A DNA stretch of 64,000 bases from Mesorhizobium_K marinum (GTDB lineage Bacteria > Pseudomonadota > Alphaproteobacteria > Rhizobiales > Rhizobiaceae): assembly GCF_040813715.1 (NCBI RefSeq), contig NZ_JBFOCH010000014.1; one strand, written 5' to 3'. A model generated the notes under the pieces. The model did no database searches, had not been told where the DNA came from, and worked only from the letters and a program-made list of their open reading frames with translations. The position numbers and the translations under genes are program-made. Positions 36,833 to 48,055 of this stretch are shown one piece after another. Within the stretch, counting starts at the first letter, position 1, and the number at the start of each line of letters is the position of its first letter.

Positions 36833-37969
36833 TCAGGTTCCGTTCGCGGTCGAGCCGATCAGCTTCTGGATGGTCGCCGCATCGGCTTCGACCGGTTTCA
36901 CCTCGTCGCCTTCGCTGACCAGGTCCTGTCCGGCGACGATCACCCGCGCGTCGCTCGGAATGCCGCCCAGGACAAGGCCGCGCGGCGTGTCGTCGACGAG
37001 ATCGATCGGGAAGAACGCGACCTTGTTGTCCTTGTCGACGGCGCGGATCCCGAGATCGCCATTGACGCCGAGGGTGACGACGGAGCGCGGCAGGACCACC
37101 GCCTCAGCCGGTTCGGCATGCAAGGTTATCTCGGCGGTCATTCCGGCCGGTAGCGCCTTGTCCTCGTTGGGTATCGCGACCTCGATACGGAAGGTGCGCG
37201 TGGCGGAAGAGGCGTCGCGGCTGATGTAGTGCAACGTTCCCTGGACGACCTTGCCGTCGACAAGGCGGATATCCGCGGGGCCGCCGAGCCTGAGATGAGC
37301 GAGGTCGCGTTCGCTCACTTCGCCGACCGCGAGCAATGGGTCGAGATTGATCAGCGTGGCAACCTCGGCGCCGGCGAGGATCGCGCTGCCGCGCTGGACC
37401 GGGACACGATCGACCACGCCGTTGAAGGGCGCATAGATGCTGTATTGCGCGAGTTCCGCCTTTGCGCCTTCCAGTTGCGCCTTGGCCGTGGCCAGCGCGG
37501 CGCGGGCCTGGTCCGCCTGCAGCCGCGGCGCGTTGCCGCCGCCGACGAGGCGCTCAGCCGCATCGGCCTCGGCCTGCCGCTGCTCGACCACGCTCTCCGA
37601 CATCCGGACGGCGGCTTCCTTGTCCTCGGCCTCGAGTTGCATCACCAGTTCGCCGCGCTCGACGCGCTCGCCCTGCTTTATCGGCAGGCTCTCGATGATG
37701 CCCATGACGCGGGTTGCGAGGGTCACCCGCTTCTCCGCTTCGGTCTGGCCTGAAATGCGGATCGCGCGCGCATGCATGATGTGCGGTGGCGTGACGACGG
37801 CGACGGTCCTGACGAGGGCCTTCACCTCCTCGGGAGCCTCGGTCTTGGCCGAATCGGCTGCCTCGTTCTGCGCGCTGCCCACGGACGAGAACTCGCCGGT
37901 CGCCACCCAGGCCGCGACACCAATCAGGACCGCGATCGCGGCAACCTTGTGGAACCTGAGTTTCGCCAT
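36833..37969 (-). CDS. RND efflux periplasmic adaptor (membrane fusion protein)
   Basis: A 378-residue HlyD/AcrA-type adaptor: a single N-terminal membrane segment (about residues 9-24), lipoyl-like half motifs (VTLATRVMGIIESL and YSIYAPFNGVV) flanking a coiled-coil hairpin rich in Ala, Glu and Gln (about 115-175), then beta-barrel regions. It links the inner-membrane RND pump to an outer channel. It is the first gene of the two-gene operon. Confidence 0.92.
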   Translation of the reverse strand: MAKLRFHKVAAIAVLIGVAAWVATGEFSSVGSAQNEAADSAKTEAPEEVKALVRTVAVVTPPHIMHARAIRISGQTEAEKRVTLATRVMGIIESLPIKQGERVERGELVMQLEAEDKEAAVRMSESVVEQRQAEADAAERLVGGGNAPRLQADQARAALATAKAQLEGAKAELAQYSIYAPFNGVVDRVPVQRGSAILAGAEVATLINLDPLLAVGEVSERDLAHLRLGGPADIRLVDGKVVQGTLHYISRDASSATRTFRIEVAIPNEDKALPAGMTAEITLHAEPAEAVVLPRSVVTLGVNGDLGIRAVDKDNKVAFFPIDLVDDTPRGLVLGGIPSDARVIVAGQDLVSEGDEVKPVEADAATIQKLIGSTANGT

Positions 37970-38276
37970 GCTTCACATATCCGGTTGCGAAGTCCATCCA
38001 AGGCAGCAATCGAGCCCGGGCGCGATGTTCGGATATGGGTCCGAACTGCGTAAACTTCAAACGATTCAAGTACGCCCGCGCCGGAACGCGCGGGGGGCGC
38101 GGACTCATACATCATGTTTGCACTGCAAAACAGTCACAAAAACTCACGCAGCGATCAGTCCTGACAAGGCTCCTGCCGCCCACCTGGCAGGACGCCTGCG
38201 GCGATCGATGGCCGCCCTGACCGATACGCCACTCTACCTTGCGTTGCGTAGGACCACCAGCGCCGCGTGCGTTAAT
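37970..38276. other. Intergenic region between lpdA and the RND operon
   Basis: These 307 nt lie downstream of lpdA and upstream of the adaptor gene, both on the minus strand. I see no gene and no clear hairpin with a T-run. The part next to 37969 is presumably the RND operon promoter; a GC-rich stretch near 38070-38105 is the only other visible feature. Confidence 0.5.
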
Positions 38277-39874
38277 TCAGATGTGGATCGGCTTGAAGAA
38301 CGTCGCGAGCGCGGCTTCCTTGACAGCTTCCGACATTGTCGGGTGCGGGTGGCAGGTACGCGCCAGGTCTTCCGACGATCCGCCGAATTCCATCAGGACG
38401 GACGCCTCCTGGATCAACTCGCCGGCGCCGAAGCCGACGATATGCACGCCAAGGACCCGGTCGGACGCCTTGTCCGCAAGGATCTTGACGAAGCCGTCGG
38501 TGTGCAGCGTCGCGCGGGCGCGGGCATTGGCGGAGAACGGGAACTTTCCGACCTTGTACTCGATGCCAACCTTCTTCAGCTCTTCCTCGGTCTTGCCGAC
38601 CGAAGCGATCTCGGGGCTGGTGTAGACGACGCTCGGAATCACGTCGTAGTTCACGTGGCCTGCCTGGCCGGCAAGGATTTCGGCCAGGGCGACACCCTCG
38701 TCCTCGGCCTTGTGCGCCAGCATCGGGCCGACGATGACGTCGCCGATCGCATAGATTCCCGGCACGCTGGTCCGATAGTGCCCGTCGGTCCTGACGCGAC
38801 CGCGCTCGTCCAGTTCCACGCCGGCTTCGGCGAGGCCGAGCCCTTCGGTATAGGGCTTGCGGCCGGTGGCGACCAGAACGACGTCGGCGTCGACCGTTTC
38901 GGGGTCGCCGCCCTTCACCGGTTCGAAGGTGACGGAAGCGCCCTTCTTCGCCTTCTTGACCGCGGTGACCTTGGATCCCAGGCGGAAGTCGAATCCCTGC
39001 TTGGCCAGCATTCGTTGGAACTGCTTCGCAACCTCGCCGTCCATGCCGCCGAGGATGTTGTCGAGGAACTCGACGACGGTGACCTTCGCTCCGAGCCTGG
39101 CCCAGACCGAGCCGAGCTCGAGGCCGATCACGCCGCCGCCGACGACGACGAGCGTACCGGGAGTCTTGGCGAGGGACAGCGCGCCGGTCGAGGAAACGAT
39201 GACCTTTTCGTCGAAGGCGACGTCGACGCCCGGAATGCCCGCGACGTCCGAGCCGGTGGCGATGACGATGTTCTTCGCCTCGACCTCCTCGACCTTGCCG
39301 TCCTTGCCGGTGACGGCCACCCGGCCGGCGGCCAGCACCTTGCCGGTGCCCTTCAGCCAGTCGATCTTGTTCTTCTTGAACAGGAAAGCGACGCCGCCGA
39401 CATTCGACGACACGGTGGCGTCCTTGTGCGCCATCATCTTCTTGAGGTTGAGTTTGGGCGAGACCTCGACACCAAGCGTGNATCGACCTTGCCGTTCTCG
39501 CCGGTGACGGCCACCCGGCCGGCGGCCAGCACCTTGCCGGTGCCCTTCAGCCAGTCGATCTTGTTCTTCTTGAACAGGAAAGCGACGCCGCCGACATTCG
39601 ACGACACGGTGGCGTCCTTGTGCGCCATCATCTTCTTGAGGTTGAGTTTGGGCGAGACCTCGACACCAAGCGTGTCGAACGAATGGCCTGCCTCGTGGAA
39701 CACTTCCGAAGCGTGCAGCAGAGCCTTCGACGGAATGCAGCCGACATTCAGGCAGGTGCCGCCGAGCGTGGCGTTCTTCTCGACCACCGCAACCTTCAGC
39801 CCAAGCTGCGCCGCCTTGATCGCGCACACATACCCGCCCGGACCCGAACCGATGACGACGACATCATATGCCAT
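38277..39874 (-). CDS. lpdA: Dihydrolipoyl dehydrogenase (E3)
   Basis: Collapsing the joint at 39481 gives 467 residues, normal for E3. FAD motif VVVIGSGPGGYVCAIKAAQLG at the N-terminus, redox-active disulfide C41/C46 in GGTCLNVGCIPSK, a second Rossmann motif (VVGGGVIGLELG) for NAD, and the C-terminal dimer-interface HPHPTMSE with the catalytic His. It reoxidises the lipoyl group of SucB (and other dehydrogenase complexes) with NAD. It is the last gene of the TCA block. Confidence 0.95.
39288..39674. repeat. Assembly joint 12: 193-nt duplicate around N
   Basis: Bases 39288-39480 recur at 39482-39674 around N39481 with some differences near the start of each copy. False frameshift in lpdA. 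Confidence 0.9.
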
Positions 39875-39957
39875 TTTTGCTTCCCATTCTGAACCAACTG
39901 TCAGGCGCTTGCCGGGCGGCGGTCATGCCAGCCCGGTGCGCCATTCCTGCGGCCCGG

Positions 39958-40365
39958 TCAACCGCCGAGCAGCCTCACCAACATCATCACCAGCCCGACC
40001 GCGGAGATCAACCACAGCAGGGTCCGCACCACCGGGATGCCAAAGGCATAGGCCGGAACGTAGAGCACGCGCGCCCCGAGCCACACCAATGCTCCGGTGC
40101 CGGCAATTCCGCCGGTTTTTCCCGCCACCACCAGCGCGACGACGATCGCGATGAAGGCCGGATAGGTCTCGAGCAGGTTCTTCAGGGCGCGCTCGAGCCG
40201 TCCGGCCACCACATGCCTAGACAACCGCTTCTCGTCGCGCGGGCCGAGCAGATAGGTCGGCCCGAGATCGTATGTCGCCGTCGCCTGCAGGATGACCTGC
40301 AGGACGAGGAGCGCAGCGCTCCAGCCAAGTACCCAGATTTCAGTCGATGCAGCAGCAGCTTCCAT
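39958..40365 (-). CDS. MAPEG family membrane protein
   Basis: A 135-residue protein with four hydrophobic helices. It has the MAPEG pattern of a polar loop after helix 1 (GPRDEKRLSRHVVAGRLERA), then ALKNLLETYPAFIAIVV and GARVLYVPAYAFGIPVVR. The MAPEG superfamily includes glutathione-dependent membrane enzymes, but bacterial members of this type are mostly uncharacterised. It sits between sucB and lpdA on the same strand, an odd but, as far as I recall, recurrent position in Mesorhizobium-like genomes. Confidence 0.85.
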   Translation of the reverse strand: MEAAAASTEIWVLGWSAALLVLQVILQATATYDLGPTYLLGPRDEKRLSRHVVAGRLERALKNLLETYPAFIAIVVALVVAGKTGGIAGTGALVWLGARVLYVPAYAFGIPVVRTLLWLISAVGLVMMLVRLLGG

Positions 40366-40498
40366 TGCCTTCCCCTTCCTGGCGGGCGAAGCAGGGCTTC
40401 GCTTTCGAGACAGTTACAGGCGAATGTCGTTCGACATTCCGGGATTTCGACAACAACGAGCGGTTCAGGCTACCTTTCCGGATCGACGGACACCCGTC

Positions 40499-41770
<1,272 letters not shown>

Positions 41771-41876
41771 CGCTGTCTGGTCCTGCCTGTCCGTATCTGT
41801 TGCGGAGCGGATCTGTCGCCAGCCGCTCGAAATCTTCCAGTTGTTCGCCGATCCCGCAAGTCGGGACCGGATCATG

Positions 41877-44864
41877 CTATTGCCCGAGCGCGTCCTCGAG
41901 GAACGAGGCGAGCTGGGCCAGGTGCTTCGACATCAACCCGGTCGCGGGCGAGGCGGCCGCTGGACGCCCGGTGTAGCGCACGCGCTGATGCTTCGCGTCG
42001 ATATGTGCGAGCACCCATTCCAGATAGGGGTCGATGAACGACCAGGCCCCCATGTTCTTGGGCTCTTCCTGACACCACACCATCTCGGCGTTGCGGAAGC
42101 GTGACAGCTCCGTGATGAGCGCCTTTGCCGGGAACGGGTAGAGCTGCTCGACGCGCAGCAGGTATACGTCGTTGATGCCGCGCTTCTCGCGCTCCTCGTA
42201 GAGGTCGTAGTAGACCTTGCCGGAGCAAAGCACGACGCGGCGGATCTTCGAATCCTTGACCAGCTTGATCGGTTCGTTGCCGAGATACTGGGCGTCGTCC
42301 CAAAGCAGGCGATGGAACGAGCTTTCGCCGGACATTTCGGCGATCGTCGAAACCGCCCGCTTGTGGCGCAGCAGCGACTTCGGGGTCATCAGGATCAGCG
42401 GCTTGCGGAAGTCGCGCTTCAGCTGCCGGCGCAGGATGTGGAAGTAGTTGGACGGCGTGGTGCAGTAGGCGACCTGCATGTTGTCTTCGGCGCAAAGCTG
42501 CAGGAAGCGTTCCAGGCGAGCCGAGGAATGTTCCGGCCCCTGGCCCTCGTAGCCGTGCGGCAGCAGGCAGACCAGGCCGGACATGCGCAGCCACTTGCGC
42601 TCGCCCGACGAGATGAACTGGTCGAACACCACCTGCGCGCCGTTGGCGAAGTCGCCGAACTGGGCTTCCCATAGCGTCAGCGCGTTCGGCTGGGCGAGCG
42701 AATAGCCGTATTCGAAGCCGAGCACGGCCTCTTCCGACAGCATCGAGTTGATGACTTCGTAGCCGGCCTGCGCGGGCGAAAGGTTGTTCAGCGGGATGTA
42801 GCGGGTTTCGTCGCGCTGGTCATAGAGCACGGAGTGGCGCTGCGAGAACGTGCCCCGCTCGGAATCCTGGCCGGACAGCCGGATCGGGTTGCCGTCGAGC
42901 AGGATCGAGCCGAAGGCGAGCGCTTCGGCCGTGGACCAGTCGAGGCCTTCGCCGGTCTCGATCATGCCGCGACGGGTGTCGAGGAAACGGCCGATCGTCC
43001 GGTGCACCTCGAAATCCTTCGGAACGTCGGTCAGCTTCTTGCCGATCTCCTTCAGGGTCTTGACCGGAACCGCGGTCTTGCCGCGCCGGAGTTCGTCCTG
43101 GTCGTCGGCCTTCTTGAGGCCGGACCAGGCGCCGTCCAGCCAGTCGGCCTTGTTGGGCTTGTAGGACTGGCCGATCTCCCATTCCGCCTCGAGATGCGCG
43201 CGCCAGTCGGCGCGCATCTGGTCGACGTCGGCCTGCGACACGTGGCCTTCCTGGATCAGCCGGTCGGCGTAGAGCTGGACCGTCGTCTTGTGGGCGCGGA
43301 TCTTGCGGTACATGATCGGCTGCGTGAAGGCCGGCTCGTCGCCTTCGTTGTGGCCGAAGCGGCGGTAGCAGAACATGTCGACCACCACCGGCTTGTGGAA
43401 CTTCATCCGGAATTCGGTTGCGATCTTGGCGGCATGGACCACGGCTTCCGGGTCGTCGCCGTTCACATGGAAGATCGGCGCCTCGATCATCTTGGCGACA
43501 TCGGACGGATAGGGCGACGAACGCGAGAAGCGCGGGTTGGTCGTAAATCCGATCTGGTTGTTGATGATGAAGTGAAGGGTACCGGCGACGCGGTGGCCGC
43601 GCAGTCCCGACAGGCCGAGAATTTCGGAGATGACGCCCTGCCCGGCGAAGGCCGCGTCGCCGTGCAGCAGGAGCGGCATGACCTTGGCGCGCTCGTCGAG
43701 CGGGACGATTTCTTCCTTCATGCGGCCGAACAACTGGTCCTGCTTGGCGCGCGCCTTGCCCATGACGACCGGATCGACGATCTCCAGGTGCGAGGGGTTG
43801 GCAGTCAGCGACAGGTGCACCTTGTTGCCATCGAACTCGCGGTCCGACGAAGCGCCGAGATGGTACTTCACGTCGCCCGAGCCCTCGACGTCATCCGGCG
43901 CGAAGGAACCGCCCTTGAATTCGTGGAAAATCGCGCGGTGCGGCTTTGCCATGACCTGCGACAGCACGTTGAGGCGGCCGCGATGGGCCATGCCCAGGAC
44001 GATCTCCTTCAGGCCCAGCGAGCCGCCGCGCTTGATGATCTGCTCGAGCGCCGGGATCAGCGACTCGCCGCCGTCGAGGCCGAAGCGCTTCGTGCCCTTG
44101 TACTTGACGTCGATGAACTGCTCGAAGCCTTCCGCCTCGATCAGCTTGGAGAGGATCGCCTTCTTGCCTTCGGCGGTGAAGGAAATCTCCTTGTCGGCGC
44201 CTTCGATGCGCGCCTGCAGCCAGCCCTTTTCCTCGGGATCGGAGATGTGCATGAACTCGACGCCGAGCGTCGAGCAATAGGTCCTGGTCAGAATGTCGAC
44301 CATCTCGGGGATGGTGGCGTATTCCAGGCCAAGCACGCCGTCGATGAATATCTGCCGGTCGTTGTCCGCCTCGGTGAAGCCGTAGGAGGACGGCGAAAGC
44401 TCGTTGAAGTCCTCGAACGGCTTTGCGATGCCGAGCGGGTCGAGGTTGGCGTGCAGATGGCCGCGCATGCGGAAGGCGCGGATCATCATGATGGCGCGGA
44501 CGGAATCGCGCGTCGCCTGCAGAACGTCCGTATCGGAGACGGCCACCCCCTTGGCGGCAGCCTTGTCCTTCACCTTCTTCTCGATGTGCTTCTCGACAAG
44601 GCCCCAGTCGCCGTCGAGCGCCGAAACCAGCTCGCCGTTGGCCTGCAGCGGCCAGGAAGGCCGCGACCAGGACGCGCCCCTGGCGTTCTTCCTGACGTCG
44701 ATAGCATCGTCCTTCAGTGCGCCGAAGAAGTCCTGCCACTGCGGGTCGACCGACTGCGGGTCGTCCTCGTAGGCAGCGTGCAGCTGCTCGAGATAGTCGG
44801 CGTTTCCGCCGTAGAGGAACGAGGTGAGCGAAAACTCGTCGTTGGCCTGATCTTGTCGTGCCAT
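41877..44864 (-). CDS. sucA: 2-oxoglutarate dehydrogenase E1 component
   Basis: A 995-residue thiamine-diphosphate-dependent E1. The N-terminus has the SVDPQWQDFFGALKDD assembly segment; the TPP-binding GMAHRGRLNVL and HGDAAFAGQGV blocks follow, then the transketolase-type pyrimidine domain with EFGYSLAQPNALTLWEAQFG-like sequence. It decarboxylates 2-oxoglutarate and succinylates SucB. The gene lies between sucD and sucB, as in other rhizobia; the 115 nt upstream carry repeated GGGGAGTAGG motifs. Confidence 0.96.
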   Translation of the reverse strand: MARQDQANDEFSLTSFLYGGNADYLEQLHAAYEDDPQSVDPQWQDFFGALKDDAIDVRKNARGASWSRPSWPLQANGELVSALDGDWGLVEKHIEKKVKDKAAAKGVAVSDTDVLQATRDSVRAIMMIRAFRMRGHLHANLDPLGIAKPFEDFNELSPSSYGFTEADNDRQIFIDGVLGLEYATIPEMVDILTRTYCSTLGVEFMHISDPEEKGWLQARIEGADKEISFTAEGKKAILSKLIEAEGFEQFIDVKYKGTKRFGLDGGESLIPALEQIIKRGGSLGLKEIVLGMAHRGRLNVLSQVMAKPHRAIFHEFKGGSFAPDDVEGSGDVKYHLGASSDREFDGNKVHLSLTANPSHLEIVDPVVMGKARAKQDQLFGRMKEEIVPLDERAKVMPLLLHGDAAFAGQGVISEILGLSGLRGHRVAGTLHFIINNQIGFTTNPRFSRSSPYPSDVAKMIEAPIFHVNGDDPEAVVHAAKIATEFRMKFHKPVVVDMFCYRRFGHNEGDEPAFTQPIMYRKIRAHKTTVQLYADRLIQEGHVSQADVDQMRADWRAHLEAEWEIGQSYKPNKADWLDGAWSGLKKADDQDELRRGKTAVPVKTLKEIGKKLTDVPKDFEVHRTIGRFLDTRRGMIETGEGLDWSTAEALAFGSILLDGNPIRLSGQDSERGTFSQRHSVLYDQRDETRYIPLNNLSPAQAGYEVINSMLSEEAVLGFEYGYSLAQPNALTLWEAQFGDFANGAQVVFDQFISSGERKWLRMSGLVCLLPHGYEGQGPEHSSARLERFLQLCAEDNMQVAYCTTPSNYFHILRRQLKRDFRKPLILMTPKSLLRHKRAVSTIAEMSGESSFHRLLWDDAQYLGNEPIKLVKDSKIRRVVLCSGKVYYDLYEEREKRGINDVYLLRVEQLYPFPAKALITELSRFRNAEMVWCQEEPKNMGAWSFIDPYLEWVLAHIDAKHQRVRYTGRPAAASPATGLMSKHLAQLASFLEDALGQ

Positions 44865-44904
44865 CTTTTGCCTGTCGGAGCGCCGCGCTCCGTCTCCTTT
44901 TCGA

Positions 44905-44966
44905 GGGGAGTAGGGGAGCCGGGGAGTAGGGGAAAGCGTTGGTCGCCCTACTGACCTACTCCCCTA
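44905..44966. repeat. GGGGAGTAGG repeat cluster with inverted copy, sucD-sucA intergenic region
   Basis: GGGGAGTAGGGGA occurs directly repeated at 44905-44917 and 44921-44933, and CCTACTCCCC (44955-44964) is its inverted copy. Copy 2 and the inverted copy can form a 10-bp stem with a 24-nt loop; a partial fourth unit (ATACTCCCTT) follows. Confidence 0.7.
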
Positions 44967-44979
44967 AACCCATACTCCC

Positions 44980-45876
44980 TTAACCCTTGATCGCCTCGAC
45001 CAGAGTCGTGCCGAGCCTGGCAGGCGATGGTGACACCTTGATGCCCGCGGCTTCCATCGCCGCGATCTTGTCTTCAGCGCCACCCTTGCCGCCGGAAATC
45101 ACCGCGCCGGCATGGCCCATGGTGCGACCGGGAGGCGCCGTGCGTCCGGCGATGAAGCCGGCCATCGGCTTCTTGCGGCCGCGCCTGGCCTCGTCGATCA
45201 GGAACTGCGCCGCGTCTTCCTCTGCCGAGCCGCCGATCTCGCCGATCATGATGATCGACTTCGTCTCGTCGTCGGCGAGGAACATTTCGAGGATGTCGAT
45301 GAACTCGGTGCCCTTGACGGGGTCGCCGCCGATGCCGACAGCCGTCGACTGGCCGAGGCCCTCGTTGGTGGTCTGGAACACGGCTTCATAGGTCAGCGTT
45401 CCCGAGCGCGAGACGACGCCCACCGAACCCTTGCGGAAGATGTTGCCCGGCATGATGCCGATCTTGCACTCGTCCGGCGTCACGATGCCCGGGCAGTTGG
45501 GGCCGACCAGCCGCGACTTCGACTTGTCGAGCTTGGCCTTGACCCTGACCATGTCCATCACGGGGATGCCCTCGGTGATGCAGACGATGAGCGGGATCTC
45601 CGCCTCGATCGCCTCGATGATGGCGGCGGCGGCGCCCGCCGGCGGCACGTAGACCACCGATGCGTTGGCGCCTGTCGCAGCCTTGCCTTCAGCGACCGTC
45701 GCGAAGATCGGCAGCGGGACCGAGCCGTCCCACGTCGTGCCGCCCTTCTTCGGGTGGATGCCGCCGACCATCTTGGTACCATGATAGGCGAGCGCCTGCT
45801 CGGTGTGGAAGGAACCGGTGTTCCCGGTCAGGCCCTGCACGAGAATCTTGGTGTTCCTGTCGATGAGAATGGACAT
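44980..45876 (-). CDS. sucD: Succinyl-CoA synthetase alpha subunit
   Basis: A 298-residue subunit with the CoA-binding N-terminal fold (VQGLTGNTGSFHTEQA) and the phosphohistidine motif GRTMGHAGAV (His about 255). With SucC it converts succinyl-CoA to succinate with nucleotide triphosphate formation. The ATG lies 5 nt after the sucC stop. An in-frame upstream extension exists but lies over sucC and is not real. Confidence 0.97.
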   Translation of the reverse strand: MSILIDRNTKILVQGLTGNTGSFHTEQALAYHGTKMVGGIHPKKGGTTWDGSVPLPIFATVAEGKAATGANASVVYVPPAGAAAAIIEAIEAEIPLIVCITEGIPVMDMVRVKAKLDKSKSRLVGPNCPGIVTPDECKIGIMPGNIFRKGSVGVVSRSGTLTYEAVFQTTNEGLGQSTAVGIGGDPVKGTEFIDILEMFLADDETKSIIMIGEIGGSAEEDAAQFLIDEARRGRKKPMAGFIAGRTAPPGRTMGHAGAVISGGKGGAEDKIAAMEAAGIKVSPSPARLGTTLVEAIKG

Positions 45877-45881
45877 GCAGG

Positions 45882-47075
45882 TTACCCCTTCACCGCCGCG
45901 ACGATCTTCTTCGCCGCGTCGTCGAGATCGTCGGCGGACACGACGTTCAGCCCGCTCTCGTTGATGATCTTCTTGCCGAGTTCGACGTTGGTGCCTTCGA
46001 GGCGCACGACGAGCGGCACCTTGAGGCCGACTTCCTTGACAGCCGCGACCACGCCCTCGGCGATGATGTCGCATTTCATGATGCCGCCGAAGATGTTGAC
46101 GAGGATGCCCTCGACCGCCGGATCGGCGGTGATGATCTTGAACGCCGCCGTGACCTTTTCCTTGCTCGCGCCGCCGCCGACGTCGAGGAAGTTTGCCGGC
46201 TCGGCGCCGTAGAGCTTGATGATGTCCATCGTCGCCATGGCGAGGCCCGCGCCGTTCACCATGCAGCCGATATTGCCGTCGAGCGCGACATAGGCGAGGT
46301 CGTATTTCGACGCCTCGATCTCCTTCTCGTCCTCTTCGGTCTTGTCGCGCAGTTCGACGATCTCGGGATGACGGAAGAGCGCGTTGTTGTCGAACGACAC
46401 CTTCGCGTCGAGCACGCGCAGCCGGCCGTTCGTCATGACGATCAGCGGGTTGACCTCGAGCAGGCTCATGTCCTTCTCGACGAAGGCCTTGTAGAGCAGC
46501 GGGAACAGCGTTTCGCCGTCCTTTGCCGCATCGCCGACGAGTTTCAGCGCCGCGTTCAGCGCCGTCACGTCGGCCGTGGTCACGCCATTCTCGGGGTCGA
46601 TCGCCACGGTGACGATCTTCTCCGGCGTGTCATGCGCCACCGCCTCGATGTCCATGCCACCCTCGGTCGAGACGACGAAGGCGATGCGGCCGACGGTGCG
46701 GTCGACCAGGATCGACAGGTAGAGTTCGCGGTCGATGTCGGCGCCGTCCTCGACATAGAGGCGGTTGACCTGCTTACCGGCAGGGCCGGTCTGCTTGGTG
46801 ACCAGCGTGTTGCCGAGCATCTCCTTGACGTTGGCGACGACCTCATCGACGGACTTGGCCAGGCGCACGCCGCCCTTGGCGTCGGCCGGCAGTTCCTTGA
46901 ACTTGCCCTTGCCGCGGCCGCCGGCGTGAATCTGGCTCTTCACCACATAGAGCGGGCCGGGCAGCTTCTTCGCCGCGGCTTCGGCTTCCGACGCCGCGAA
47001 AACGGGGACGCCTTCGGCGACCGGCGCACCGTAGGACTTCAGGAGCTGCTTGCCCTGGTACTCGTGGATGTTCAT
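45882..47075 (-). CDS. sucC: Succinyl-CoA synthetase beta subunit
   Basis: A 397-residue ADP-forming beta subunit: N-terminal MNIHEYQGKQLLKSYGAPV, ATP-grasp domain with VVKSQIHAGGRGKGKF, and C-terminal NGAGLAMATMDIIKLYG and GGI blocks for the CoA-ligase fold. It starts 11 nt after mdh and precedes sucD. Confidence 0.97.
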   Translation of the reverse strand: MNIHEYQGKQLLKSYGAPVAEGVPVFAASEAEAAAKKLPGPLYVVKSQIHAGGRGKGKFKELPADAKGGVRLAKSVDEVVANVKEMLGNTLVTKQTGPAGKQVNRLYVEDGADIDRELYLSILVDRTVGRIAFVVSTEGGMDIEAVAHDTPEKIVTVAIDPENGVTTADVTALNAALKLVGDAAKDGETLFPLLYKAFVEKDMSLLEVNPLIVMTNGRLRVLDAKVSFDNNALFRHPEIVELRDKTEEDEKEIEASKYDLAYVALDGNIGCMVNGAGLAMATMDIIKLYGAEPANFLDVGGGASKEKVTAAFKIITADPAVEGILVNIFGGIMKCDIIAEGVVAAVKEVGLKVPLVVRLEGTNVELGKKIINESGLNVVSADDLDDAAKKIVAAVKG

Positions 47076-47086
47076 CCGTACCGCTC

Positions 47087-48055
47087 CTACTTCTTGGCCA
47101 GGTTCGGCGCGATCTTCACGCAGGCTTCGCAGAGCGTCTGGACGGCCTCGACCGACTTCTCGAACATCTTCTGCTCGGCCTTGTTCAGGTCGATCTCGAT
47201 GACACGCTCGACGCCGCCGGCGCCGATCACGGTCGGCACGCCGACATAGAGGTTCGACACGCCGTACTGGCCGGACAGATGCGCCGCGCAGGGCAGCACG
47301 CGCTTCTTGTCCAGGAGATAGGCTTCGGCCATCTGGATGGCGGAAGAGGCCGGGGCATAGTAGGCCGATCCGGTCTTCAGGAGTCCGACGATCTCGGCGC
47401 CGCCGTCACGGGTGCGCTGCACGATCTGGTCGAGCTTTTCCTTCGACGTCCAGCCCATCTTGACGAGATCGGGCAGCGGAATGCCGGCAACCGTGGAGTA
47501 GCGCGTCAGCGGAACCATCGAGTCGCCGTGGCCGCCGAGCACGAAGGCTGTGACGTCCTCGACCGAGACCTTGAACTCCTCGGCTAGGAAGTAGCGGAAG
47601 CGGCCCGAATCGAGCACGCCGGCCATGCCGACCACATGGGTCTTCGGCAGGCCCGAGAACTTCTGCAGCGCCCAGACCATGGCGTCGAGCGGGTTGGTGA
47701 TGCAGATCACGAACGCCTTGGGCGCATACTTGCGGATGCCGGCGCCGACCTGCTCCATGACCTTGAGGTTGATGCCGATCAGATCGTCGCGGCTCATGCC
47801 GGGCTTGCGCGGCACGCCGGCGGTGACGATGCAGACGTCGGCTCCCTCGATGCCCGCATAGTCGTTGACGCCGACGTAGCGCGCGTCGAACCCTTCGACC
47901 GGCGAGGACTGGGCGATGTCGAGGCCCTTGCCCTGCGGAATGCCCTCGGCGATGTCGAATAGGACGACGTCGCCGAGCCCCTTGAGCCCGATGAGATGGG
48001 CGAGCGTGCCGCCGATCATGCCTGACCCGATGAGGGCGATCTTGTTGCGTGCCAT
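47087..48055 (-). CDS. mdh: Malate dehydrogenase (LDH-like type)
   Basis: A 322-residue NAD-dependent malate dehydrogenase of the lactate-dehydrogenase-like group. NAD motif GSGMIGGTLAHL, substrate Arg in GVPRKPGMSRDDL, and the catalytic His in GGHGDSMVPLTRY. It interconverts malate and oxaloacetate. It heads mdh-sucC-sucD; about 450 nt separate it from zapE in the raw sequence (about 260 after collapsing a joint), enough for its own promoter. Confidence 0.97.
   Translation of the reverse strand: MARNKIALIGSGMIGGTLAHLIGLKGLGDVVLFDIAEGIPQGKGLDIAQSSPVEGFDARYVGVNDYAGIEGADVCIVTAGVPRKPGMSRDDLIGINLKVMEQVGAGIRKYAPKAFVICITNPLDAMVWALQKFSGLPKTHVVGMAGVLDSGRFRYFLAEEFKVSVEDVTAFVLGGHGDSMVPLTRYSTVAGIPLPDLVKMGWTSKEKLDQIVQRTRDGGAEIVGLLKTGSAYYAPASSAIQMAEAYLLDKKRVLPCAAHLSGQYGVSNLYVGVPTVIGAGGVERVIEIDLNKAEQKMFEKSVEAVQTLCEACVKIAPNLAKK

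Noticed and set aside
42834..44954. A 706-residue open frame opposite sucA
   Set aside because: Shadow of the 2-oxoglutarate dehydrogenase gene.
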